From Treponema sp. (lineage in GTDB: Bacteria; Spirochaetota; Spirochaetia; Treponematales; Breznakiellaceae), in NCBI GenBank assembly GCA_031283905.1, contig JAITAW010000299.1, forward strand, positions 1-5,245: a stretch of DNA of 5,245 nucleotides. The letters are read 5' to 3'. The notes below the pieces were generated by a model. The model was not told the origin of the DNA. It did no database searches and was given only the letters and a program-made list of their open reading frames with translations. The position numbers were made by a program, and so were the translations under genes. This document shows positions 1 through 5,116 of the stretch, piece after piece. How positions within the stretch are numbered: position 1 is the stretch's first letter; the number at the start of each line of letters is the position of its first letter.

Positions 1-2
1 AG

Positions 3-44
3 AATATAATGATTTTTGACGATAAGAGTATTGGAGGTAATTAA
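3..44 (+). CDS. Possible 3' end of an upstream gene (partial)
   Basis: One frame is open from the left edge and stops with TAA at 42-44; it would encode a tail ending IMIFDDKSIGGN. The stop falls between the Shine-Dalgarno at 33-37 and the ATG at 46, which is the usual spacing of neighbouring genes in one transcript. Only 13 codons are visible, so no family can be named. A second frame stops at 17-19 (tail EYNDF) and could equally be the real end. Base composition matches the AT-rich gene that follows, so both may belong to one surface-glycan-type cluster; that is inference. Confidence 0.3.
   Translation, partial: NIMIFDDKSIGGN
33..37 (+). promoter_or_regulatory. Strong Shine-Dalgarno (GGAGG)
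   Basis: GGAGG followed by T lies 8 bases before the ATG at 46-48, an optimal arrangement. It serves the 20-codon ORF and not the methyltransferase ATG at 83, which has only a weak GGTG at 71-74. It is one of the few good ribosome-binding sites in the window, which makes the out-of-frame relation to the methyltransferase notable. Confidence 0.7.
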
Positions 45-45
45 T

Positions 46-108
46 ATGTTTTTTAATAAAATTTTAAAATGGTGTATCCCAAATGGAATTTATAATATTT
101 ATAAATAA
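46..108 (+). CDS. 20-codon ORF; likely displaced N-terminus of the methyltransferase or a leader peptide
   Basis: ATG at 46 with a strong Shine-Dalgarno opens a 20-residue peptide beginning MFFNKILKWCIPNG and ending YNIYK, stopped by TAA at 106-108. It overlaps the methyltransferase start (83) by 26 bases in a different frame. The basic, aromatic, helix-like composition followed downstream by a polyproline run resembles the N-termini of many bacterial surface-sugar methyltransferases and transferases (recalled, not checked). A single missing base before position 106 would join it to the methyltransferase frame. It may therefore be the true N-terminus separated by a +1 frameshift or sequencing error, or a real leader peptide controlling translation of the gene below. 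The TAA lies upstream of the poly-C tract, so slippage in that tract cannot restore this frame. Confidence 0.45.
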   Translation: MFFNKILKWCIPNGIYNIYK

Positions 109-841
109 AAAATTACCCCCCCCCCCCCCACCAGAAGACAAATATAAAGTTATTCATCGTAGCAGATTAGAATTATTGGATAAAGGTAATAACATAACAA
201 AAAATATTGGTGATGCATGGATTACAGAGGATTCAATAGATAAATATTATGATCCAGCTGAAAAATGGTTGGACGTTTTTTGGAATGTGAATTCGGTTTT
301 TTATCGTTGTTTTGATCAATTGAACATAGAAAATATTGTTGAATTGGCATGTGGCCATGGTAGACATGTGCAAAAATATTTAGAGAAAGCTCAGAAAATT
401 ACATTAGTTGATATAAATCAACAAAACATTGATTTTTGCAAAAAAAGATATTCAGATGAAATAAAAATAAATTATTTAGTAAATAATGGCAGTAATTTTG
501 ATGAAATCAAATCGGATTCTCAAACAGCGATTTTTACATATGATGCTATGGTACATTTTGAAATGCTTGATATTTTATCATATATAAAAGAATCCAATAG
601 AATACTGATGGATGGAGGAAAAATATTATTTCATCATTCAAATGCCGCATTTTCCCCTGAGCTTGGCTGGTATAAACCGCATGGAAGAAATTTTATGTCA
701 GCAGATATTTTTGCCTACTTAGCATTACATCATGGATTTGTTGTTTTATCGCAAGATGTTTTTTCTTGGGGTGAAGGTGAAAATTATGCAAAAGATATTG
801 ATTGTTTATCATTGTGTCAGAAAATAAAAACAATAAAATAG
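83..841 (+). CDS. Class I SAM-dependent methyltransferase, frame crossing a poly-C tract
   Basis: The 252-residue product carries Rossmann-fold methyltransferase motifs: glycine-rich motif I VELACGHGRH at residues 86-95, the acidic ribose-binding residue in LVDIN at 108-112 (Asp110), a motif IV-like FTYDAMVHF at 151-159, and LMDGGKILFHHSN at 175-187. It should bind S-adenosylmethionine and transfer a methyl group; the substrate is not evident, though a surface glycan is plausible. There is no signal peptide, so it is cytoplasmic. Residues 12-17 are six prolines encoded by the C tract at 116-129, so gain or loss of one or two C would truncate the protein before the catalytic domain. As sequenced the frame is open. 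ATG 83 has only a weak GGTG upstream, and the better ribosome-binding site belongs to the overlapping ORF at 46. GC content is very low by eye (17% and 25% in two 60-base lines counted) against half or more in the leftward genes, which suggests horizontal origin. Confidence 0.75.
   Translation: MEFIIFINKKLPPPPPPEDKYKVIHRSRLELLDKGNNITKNIGDAWITEDSIDKYYDPAEKWLDVFWNVNSVFYRCFDQLNIENIVELACGHGRHVQKYLEKAQKITLVDINQQNIDFCKKRYSDEIKINYLVNNGSNFDEIKSDSQTAIFTYDAMVHFEMLDILSYIKESNRILMDGGKILFHHSNAAFSPELGWYKPHGRNFMSADIFAYLALHHGFVVLSQDVFSWGEGENYAKDIDCLSLCQKIKTIK
116..129 (+). repeat. Poly-C tract (C14), candidate phase-variation switch
   Basis: Fourteen consecutive C, followed by A-CC-A, lie at codons 12-16 of the methyltransferase in an otherwise very AT-rich sequence. 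Such a tract is unlikely by drift at this composition. Homopolymeric G/C tracts of this length inside surface-modification genes are a well-known source of slipped-strand on/off switching in several pathogens. In the present length the downstream methyltransferase frame is open from ATG 83. The exact count is also the kind of thing that sequencing and assembly get wrong. Confidence 0.9.
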
Positions 842-856
842 AATACGGGCAAACTT

Positions 857-879
857 CGCATAATGGGCCTGTATATGCG
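857..879 (+). repeat. Inverted repeat CGCATA/TATGCG
   Basis: Six-base perfect arms at 857-862 and 874-879 enclose an 11-base loop and start 16 bases after the methyltransferase stop codon. No T run follows, so it is not a typical intrinsic terminator. It abuts the next near-palindrome at 879-900, giving two stem-loops in a row. Confidence 0.5.
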
Positions 880-900
880 CAGACCCGCAAGCGGACCTGC
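879..900 (-). repeat. 22-base near-palindrome, stronger as RNA from the minus strand
   Basis: Arms at 879-888 and 891-900 match at 8 of 10 positions around a 2-base centre. In a minus-strand RNA the two mismatches become G-U wobbles, giving a nearly continuous 10-pair stem, whereas in a plus-strand RNA they are A-C mismatches. The structure therefore favours leftward transcription or single-stranded DNA of one strand. Confidence 0.5.
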
Positions 901-1163
901 CCCCGTTGGCGGTTCGGGCTATGGTTTTGCCAGGTCATTCCGCTACGCTTCATTGCCTGCACTTTTTTTATAAGCCCTAGTTACAGCGGCGTACCCGCCA
1001 CCCGTGTTTTCAAACTATTTCGCCATCACTTACAGTAGTGTTACCAATTCTAACCGCCGCAGAGCGCGCAAACGAGTTTGGCGGTATTACCTCCTCCCCC
1101 CTGCGAATAAATCAATGTAAAATAATCAGCCCACGAATATTCTATGCGGATATGGCGAACGGC

Positions 1164-1189
1164 AGGCGGGATGGCGCGTTAGCCCGCCT
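1164..1189 (-). terminator. GC-rich stem-loop at the end of the exbD pair, possible terminator
   Basis: Arms AGGCGGG (1164-1170) and CCCGCCT (1183-1189) pair perfectly over 7 bases with a 12-base loop. The stem begins inside the TAG stop codon (1188-1190) of the second exbD. No U run follows on the minus strand, so it may be a stability element or a factor-dependent end instead of a true intrinsic terminator. Confidence 0.35.
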
Positions 1190-1592
1190 ACTTTGCGACA
1201 AAACTCACCACGCGGTACTGGAGGATTTGCAGCATTTGCAGCGCCGTATTAACATATTCAAAACGGGTGTTTTTGTCCGCGATAAGGTGAATCCTGGTTT
1301 CGGGCGCTTTCTGGTAGGTTGCGATAATGCCGTCCTCAATGGCGCTGAGATCGCTTGGGTCTCCATTGAGGTACAGACCGCCGTGAACATCGATCCAGAT
1401 TTCAAGGTTCTTTTCCGCGCTTGTTTGTTTTGCGGTTTCAGCCTCAGGATACTCAACCTTGACTTCCTTCCGGTAGTTGATGAGAGAGACCAACATGATG
1501 AAGATAAGTAGGAGAAACGCCACATCAGACATGGAATTGAGCGGAATGATAAAACGCCTTCGGCTTTGCCGCCGGTTTCGGTTGAGATTCAT
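1188..1592 (-). CDS. exbD: ExbD/TolR-family biopolymer transport protein (second copy)
   Basis: This 134-residue protein has the classic ExbD layout: a short basic cytoplasmic N-terminus (residues 1-13, rich in Arg), one transmembrane helix at about 22-39 (SDVAFLLLIFIMLVSLI), and a periplasmic domain of about 95 residues. Asp23 at the start of the helix matches the conserved proton-pathway aspartate of ExbD/TolR. In known systems ExbD works with ExbB in the inner membrane to convert proton-motive force into movement of TonB, or of TolA in the Tol version. The ATG at 1592 overlaps the stop of the upstream exbD in an ATGA arrangement and no Shine-Dalgarno precedes it, so it is probably translated by re-initiation. 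The frame extends upstream to 1670, but the ATGA overlap and the family alignment favour this start. No exbB/tolQ or tonB lies in the window. Confidence 0.85.
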   Translation of the reverse strand: MNLNRNRRQSRRRFIIPLNSMSDVAFLLLIFIMLVSLINYRKEVKVEYPEAETAKQTSAEKNLEIWIDVHGGLYLNGDPSDLSAIEDGIIATYQKAPETRIHLIADKNTRFEYVNTALQMLQILQYRVVSFVAK

Positions 1593-1987
1593 GGCTGCGT
1601 CATGGAAAAAGAAAACGAATCCACTTGCAATTTCTGCGCAAGCTCCACAAAGGACACCACGCTTTGCCACGGCGCGGCCGACGCGATGACAAGCGTCACC
1701 GCAAGGTTTGGCCGCGCCGCCACATTCGAGCGAATCAGCGTTTCCGCATCCGCCAGGGAAAGCGGCTTTTCGTCATAAAAAATGGCGCCGGAGTCGCCCA
1801 TTTCAAAACGCAGCAGCTCTTCCTTCAAAAGGAGGCGCGTTGAGTCCTTTGCCGGCAGGTCCATAAGGAAGCCCTTGTTTATGTTAAAGCCCGCGATTAC
1901 AATGAAATAAATGATGAGAAGAAAGGCGATATCGCTTGAGGCGCTTGAATCGTCAAACGGACCGCGTTTCCCCCGGCGGAGTTTCAT
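1589..1987 (-). CDS. exbD: ExbD/TolR-family biopolymer transport protein (first copy)
   Basis: The 132-residue product begins MKLRRGKRG, has a single membrane helix at about 20-36 (IAFLLIIYFIVIAGF), and then the short 'MDLP' segment typical of ExbD just after the helix, followed by a periplasmic domain. Asp19 in SSDIAF is the likely proton-carrying aspartate. It differs clearly from the second copy, so the two may form a heteromeric ExbD pair, as seen in several non-enterobacterial TonB systems. The ATG at 1987 was chosen over the upstream TTG at 2026 because family homology starts there and a near-perfect promoter ends 6 bases before it. No Shine-Dalgarno is present. The end overlaps the next gene by 4 bases. 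Confidence 0.85.
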   Translation of the reverse strand: MKLRRGKRGPFDDSSASSDIAFLLIIYFIVIAGFNINKGFLMDLPAKDSTRLLLKEELLRFEMGDSGAIFYDEKPLSLADAETLIRSNVAARPNLAVTLVIASAAPWQSVVSFVELAQKLQVDSFSFSMTQP

Positions 1988-1993
1988 GGGAAC

Positions 1994-2022
1994 AGTATAC
2001 ATAAAACCATCGCATGTTTCAA
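1994..2022 (-). promoter_or_regulatory. Sigma70-type promoter of the exbD pair
   Basis: Reading leftward, TTGAAA (2022-2017) is separated by exactly 17 bases from TATACT (1999-1994); each box matches consensus at 5 of 6 positions. The ATG at 1987 begins 6 bases after the -10 box, so the expected start of transcription is at or next to the A of the ATG. This would give a leaderless message, consistent with the missing Shine-Dalgarno. The exbD pair can therefore be expressed independently of the genes upstream. Confidence 0.7.
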
Positions 2023-2050
2023 TCAATTGTAGCCGCGCCGCGCCGCGTTG

Positions 2051-2761
2051 TCAAAAGCCTGTGAAAAAAGCGCTCTTTACATGAGATATGGCGTTAAGCT
2101 GGGCGCGCGTAGGTTCGGGAACAAGCGGGATAGTGGGAAAAATGGCGTTGATCTGATCAACGAGCGTGTTTTTTTCAATGGCGACCATGATGAGAAAGAG
2201 AAACTCACGGCGGTTTACTTCTACGCCGTTTTCAACAGAAATCAACCGTTCAAACCAGAAATCATCCAGTTTGACGGCGCGTTCGTACCGCGCATTCGAG
2301 AAAACTTTGATGGCGTTTTCAAAAAAAACGCCGTATTCGTAATCAGGATAGGTTTTGACGTTTCTTTCAAGCCTGTTTTGAACCCGTGCCGCGACCATCC
2401 GGGGAAGTTCCCGCTCTACTGAAAAATGTAAAGCCCATTGCGTGATGGCCGTGTCATTATTACCCTTGATTTCCTTAATAAAAACATATGCGGTCCGGTA
2501 CGCGGACAGGCGTTCCACCCCACGCAAACCGCCCGTAAGGTACGCCTGCACCCACCCGGGAAATACATTACTCTTCTGGCTCACAACGGAAACCGTCTGG
2601 ATCGGCGGCGGCGGCGCGGGCGGCGGACTCCAATGGAGCTGCGCCGTTGGTTTTTCGGGCGTTGCACAGGAAAAAAGGCACAAATGAGCGAAGACGCAAA
2701 AAAACAGCCGCCGCGTCAGCGGCCATATGGATGCCGCGCGTCCTTTTCTTATTCTTCCCAT
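2051..2761 (-). CDS. Proline-rich lipoprotein of unknown function
   Basis: This 236-residue protein has a lipoprotein signal: basic residues 1-18, hydrophobic stretch 19-30, and lipobox LFSC at 29-32, with Cys32 as the lipid-bearing residue. A proline-rich linker (about 45-53, PPPAPPPP) follows, then a folded-looking domain with no motif I recognise. Its general shape (lipoprotein, a 'PGWVQAY' start after the linker, amphipathic helix-strand alternation) loosely recalls LPP20-type spirochaete lipoproteins, but this is weak. It should be exported and anchored to a membrane facing the periplasm or surface. It starts 17 bases after the parE stop, probably in the same transcript, and ends 63 bases before the exbD start. 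A functional link with the exbD pair is plausible but unproven. The ATG has no clear Shine-Dalgarno (only ACGGGA nearby). Confidence 0.75.
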   Translation of the reverse strand: MGRIRKGRAASIWPLTRRLFFCVFAHLCLFSCATPEKPTAQLHWSPPPAPPPPIQTVSVVSQKSNVFPGWVQAYLTGGLRGVERLSAYRTAYVFIKEIKGNNDTAITQWALHFSVERELPRMVAARVQNRLERNVKTYPDYEYGVFFENAIKVFSNARYERAVKLDDFWFERLISVENGVEVNRREFLFLIMVAIEKNTLVDQINAIFPTIPLVPEPTRAQLNAISHVKSAFFTGF

Positions 2762-2778
2762 TTTTCCCGTATCCGCGC

Positions 2779-4626
2779 CTACAGGTCCGCCACAAGGTTG
2801 TTCATTATGTACTCACGGCGATCCGGCGTGTTTTTCCCCATATAAAACGCGAGAACCTGCGGAACGATCTTGATCTGATTTACCGAAACCGGCACGAGGC
2901 GCATGTCCTCTCCGATAAACTGCCCGAATTCCTTGGGACTGATTTCACCCAAACCCTTGAAACGGGTTACTTCGCTTTGCGATCCAAGCGTTTTCATTGC
3001 GGCGTCCCGTTCTTTTTCCGTGTAACAGTACCGCGTTTCCTTTTTGGTTCGCACCCGGAAAAGCGGAGTCTCCAGAATAAAAACGCGCCCGTTTACCACC
3101 AGTTCCTCAAAGTACGAAAGAAAGAAGGTGAGAAGCAAATTTCTGATGTGAAAACCGTCAAAATCAGCGTCTGTCGCTATCACGATCCGCGCGTACCGGA
3201 GCGAGGAAAGATCGTTTTCAATGCCCAGCGCCATCATCATGTTGTAGAGTTCTTCGTTTTTGTAGATCGCGGTCCGTTTCTTGCTGTACATGTTTTCGGG
3301 TTTGCCCCGCAGCGCGAAAATAGCCTGCGTCATAACATCGCGGCTGCTCACCAGAGAACCCGCCGCCGAATCGCCTTCAGTGAGGAATATCATCGAGTTT
3401 TTGCCGCGTTCCCCGTCCTCAAGATGGTACTTGCAATCCTTGAGCTTGGGTATCTTGAGGGCGATCTTTTTCGCCGCTTCGCGGGCTTCTTTTTTCACCG
3501 CGTTCAGTTCCGTGCGGAGGCTTTCATTAGCCATGATCTTTTGCTCAAGTTTTTTCGCCGCTTCGATGTTTTTATGGAGCCAGTCTTCGACCGCGGTTTT
3601 CACTTCCTGCACCACCGGAGCGCGTATATCGGAATTGCCGAGCTTGTTCTTGGTCTGGCTCTCAAACACCGGATTTCTTATTTTAACGGCGACCGCCGCT
3701 ATGGTTCCTTCCCTGATGTCCTCGCTCTTGTAGTCTTTCTTAAAAAACGCCTGTATGCCCTTCAAAAACCCTTCTTTAAACGCGGACAGGTGGGACCCGC
3801 CGTCCGAGGTGAACTGCCCGTTGACAAAAGAAAAGTACTCTTCGCCGTAGCTGTTCGTATGGGTAAAGGCGAATTCGAGCCGTTCGCCCTTGTAATATCC
3901 CAACGGATACAGGTTTTCTTCGCCGGTTTCTTCGTTCAGGAGATCGAGAAGCCCGTGATCAGACGTATAGGATTTTCCGTTCAGGGTGAGGGTAAGCCCG
4001 GTGTTGAGATAGGCGTAATTCTGGACGCGCTTCTCAACGAATTCCAGATTGAACTCGTAGGGCCCGAAAATTTCCGGGTCGGGCGTAAACTCAACGTACG
4101 TGCCGTTTTGTCGCATGTCCGCCTGCGCCGAAGGTTTGATTTTGCCCTTTTTATTGCGCAGCAGCTTGCCGCGCTCAAATACGGCTTCCGCGTATTCGCC
4201 GTCCCGTATGGACATGACGCGGAAACGCGAAGACAGGGCGTTCACCGCCTTGGTGCCGACGCCGTTCAATCCAACGGAAAACTGAAACACGTCATCGTTG
4301 TACTTCGCGCCGGTATTGATCACGGACACGCACTCAACGAGTTTCCCAAGCGGGATGCCCCGCCCGAAATCCCGTACCGCGGCGGTTCCGTCCTTCACCT
4401 CCACTTGTATGGTCGTTCCGTTTCCCATGATGTATTCATCAACGCCGTTGTCAACCACTTCTTTGAGAAGCACGTAAATGCCGTCGTCAGGGTTGGAACC
4501 GTCGCCCAGCCGCCCTATGTACATGCCCGTCCTCAGCCTGATATGTTCAAGCGAGGAAAGGGTTTTTACTTTAGATTCATCGTAAACCGCGCCGCCTGCC
4601 CGCGGCTTTGCATTCTTAACCGTCAT
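2779..4626 (-). CDS. parE: DNA topoisomerase IV subunit B (ParE-type ATPase subunit)
   Basis: This 615-residue type IIA topoisomerase B subunit powers ATP-dependent DNA strand passage and decatenation with a ParC/GyrA-type partner. In order it shows the GHKL ATPase motifs EVVDNGVDE (56-64, with the Mg-binding Asn), DFGRGIPLGK (86-95) and GLNGVGTKAVNAL (119-131), the transducer-lysine motif QTKNKLG (324-330), then the TOPRIM domain with TEGDSAAGS (416-424), DADFDG (486-491), TPLFR and RFKGLGE (555-561). It lacks the long GyrB insertion of E. coli, and GMYIGRLGDGSNPDDGIY followed by the DEYIMGNG stretch resembles ParE of Bacteroidetes and spirochaetes more than GyrB. The usual RPGMYIG reads RTGMYIG here. 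The frame runs 9 codons further to a TTG at 4653, but ATG 4626 is preferred because a promoter lies directly upstream. No parC or gyrA is in the window. Confidence 0.88.
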   Translation of the reverse strand: MTVKNAKPRAGGAVYDESKVKTLSSLEHIRLRTGMYIGRLGDGSNPDDGIYVLLKEVVDNGVDEYIMGNGTTIQVEVKDGTAAVRDFGRGIPLGKLVECVSVINTGAKYNDDVFQFSVGLNGVGTKAVNALSSRFRVMSIRDGEYAEAVFERGKLLRNKKGKIKPSAQADMRQNGTYVEFTPDPEIFGPYEFNLEFVEKRVQNYAYLNTGLTLTLNGKSYTSDHGLLDLLNEETGEENLYPLGYYKGERLEFAFTHTNSYGEEYFSFVNGQFTSDGGSHLSAFKEGFLKGIQAFFKKDYKSEDIREGTIAAVAVKIRNPVFESQTKNKLGNSDIRAPVVQEVKTAVEDWLHKNIEAAKKLEQKIMANESLRTELNAVKKEAREAAKKIALKIPKLKDCKYHLEDGERGKNSMIFLTEGDSAAGSLVSSRDVMTQAIFALRGKPENMYSKKRTAIYKNEELYNMMMALGIENDLSSLRYARIVIATDADFDGFHIRNLLLTFFLSYFEELVVNGRVFILETPLFRVRTKKETRYCYTEKERDAAMKTLGSQSEVTRFKGLGEISPKEFGQFIGEDMRLVPVSVNQIKIVPQVLAFYMGKNTPDRREYIMNNLVADL

Positions 4627-4634
4627 ACCCACGA

Positions 4635-4663
4635 ATAGTATAGTACAACCCAAAAATGGTCAA
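4635..4663 (-). promoter_or_regulatory. Promoter of parE
   Basis: Reading leftward, TTGACC (4663-4658) is followed after 17 bases by TACTAT (4640-4635), or after 15 bases by the better -10 TATACT (4642-4637). Either choice places the transcription start about 2-4 bases before ATG 4626, leaving no room for a Shine-Dalgarno. It probably drives parE and the downstream lipoprotein gene, and possibly the exbD pair by read-through. Confidence 0.6.
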
Positions 4664-4793
4664 CATATTTTTAACGAGCGGGAAGCTTCATGCCGCCAAC
4701 AAGTTACGAATTCTTGAACGCGGCGCGTATACGCCGGCGGGGTAGGGGAGGGCCGCCGCGTCCTACAGCGCTTTTTAATAGCCGGTTGTTTTT
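4664..4793. other. Gene-free spacer upstream of parE
   Basis: This stretch contains a perfect palindrome GCGTATACGC, a GTAGG/CCTAC inverted repeat (4742-4746 and 4762-4766) followed by T5 at 4772-4776, and a T6 run near 4789-4794. The stem is too weak and loop-rich to call a terminator with confidence, and no rightward gene precedes it. No ORF here has recognisable features. Confidence 0.4.
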
Positions 4794-4991
4794 TCACTTC
4801 ACCTCAAGGCTATATTCAAACGGGCTGTCAAGCTCTTTTATATATTCATTCGGATGTTTTTCCCTCCCGGCAAGTCTCCGGACATGGATTTTGTTATTGC
4901 AGAAAGCCCGGTCGCCAATACTGTCGACTGGTTTGCCGTTGACGGGTTCGGGGATACGGCCCGGTCTTTCCCCTGTATCATACTTTGTAGA
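4794..4991 (-). pseudogene. Remnant of a BspA-like leucine-rich-repeat (LRR_5) protein
   Basis: Translation of this stretch contains KYDTGERPGRIPEP followed by NGKPVDSIGDRAFCNNKI (4887-4955 for the core). This matches the well-known entry module of BspA-type surface LRR proteins, in which a 'TKYTGE..TIPE..NGKPVTSIGDRAF..N' pattern precedes 'LTSVTIP'. After NNKI the expected LTSVTIP repeat is missing and the frame ends at 4794 with an unrelated tail. Upstream, the plausible preceding segment (PLKFAFSMAIYK) is in another frame that stops at 4978-4980, which suggests a frameshift. No ATG or signal peptide fits, and its apparent 5' side runs into the oppositely oriented promoter at 5081. It looks like a dead fragment left from a larger gene; a short real gene is less likely. 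Confidence 0.5.
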
Positions 4992-5080
4992 TCGCCATCG
5001 AAAAAGCAAATTTAAGTGGAACCCGCCGGTTTGAACTCCATAAAAAAAACGTAAAAAAGCGGAAAAACGGCGCGGAGAGA

Positions 5081-5109
5081 TTGACAACTACGGCGTTCCT
5101 CGCTATAGT
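5081..5109 (+). promoter_or_regulatory. Near-consensus sigma70 promoter
   Basis: TTGACA (5081-5086, perfect consensus) is followed after exactly 17 bases by TATAGT (5104-5109, 5 of 6). This is the best promoter in the window. The first downstream ATG (5117) starts 7 bases after the -10 box, so transcription should begin at or one base before it. It points out of the window to the right, divergent from parE. Confidence 0.75.
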
Positions 5110-5116
5110 ATTGCGC

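Larger units (their letters stand above)
842..1187. other. GC-rich intergenic block with near-palindromes, no credible gene
   Basis: This stretch separates the rightward methyltransferase from the leftward exbD pair. Composition jumps from very AT-rich to GC-rich within a few bases of 841. It contains CGCATA/TATGCG arms (857-862 and 874-879), a 22-base near-palindrome (879-900), a T7 run at 963-969 and a GC-rich stem (1164-1189). Short ORFs across it are low-complexity in protein terms and lack motifs. From memory, its left part resembles the GC-rich spacers beside gene cassettes in treponemes, but I could not find a classical attC pair (RYYYAAC and GTTRRRY), so this is unproven. No strong terminator for the methyltransferase is visible. 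Confidence 0.55.

Noticed and set aside
16..43. Promoter TTGACG with TAATTA upstream of the 20-codon ORF
   Set aside because: The -10 candidate matches poorly and overlaps the Shine-Dalgarno; in such AT-rich DNA this is expected by chance.
693..962. 89-codon minus-strand frame spanning the methyltransferase end and the GC-rich block
   Set aside because: It crosses the composition boundary and overlaps the methyltransferase 3' end. Its N-terminal half is translation of the near-palindromic block and has no protein-like features.
931..969. Rho-independent terminator for the methyltransferase (CAGG...CCTG then T7)
   Set aside because: The stem is only 4 base pairs with a 21-base loop; the T7 run alone is not enough.
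842..1040. Integron attC site
   Set aside because: No paired RYYYAAC and GTTRRRY core sites were found by eye and no integrase is in the window; only a general resemblance remains, reported as a question.
1038..1511. 157-codon plus-strand frame over the second exbD
   Set aside because: Most of it is antisense to exbD, it has no ribosome-binding site and no family features.
2647..4638. 663-codon open frame on the plus strand
   Set aside because: It lies antisense to parE, whose ATPase and TOPRIM motifs are unmistakable; the plus-strand translation is Arg/Phe/His-rich without motifs. It is a codon-bias shadow.
4690..5034. 114-codon plus-strand frame upstream of parE
   Set aside because: It is antisense to the recognisable BspA-like fragment, with no ribosome-binding site and low-complexity Arg/Pro/Ser composition.
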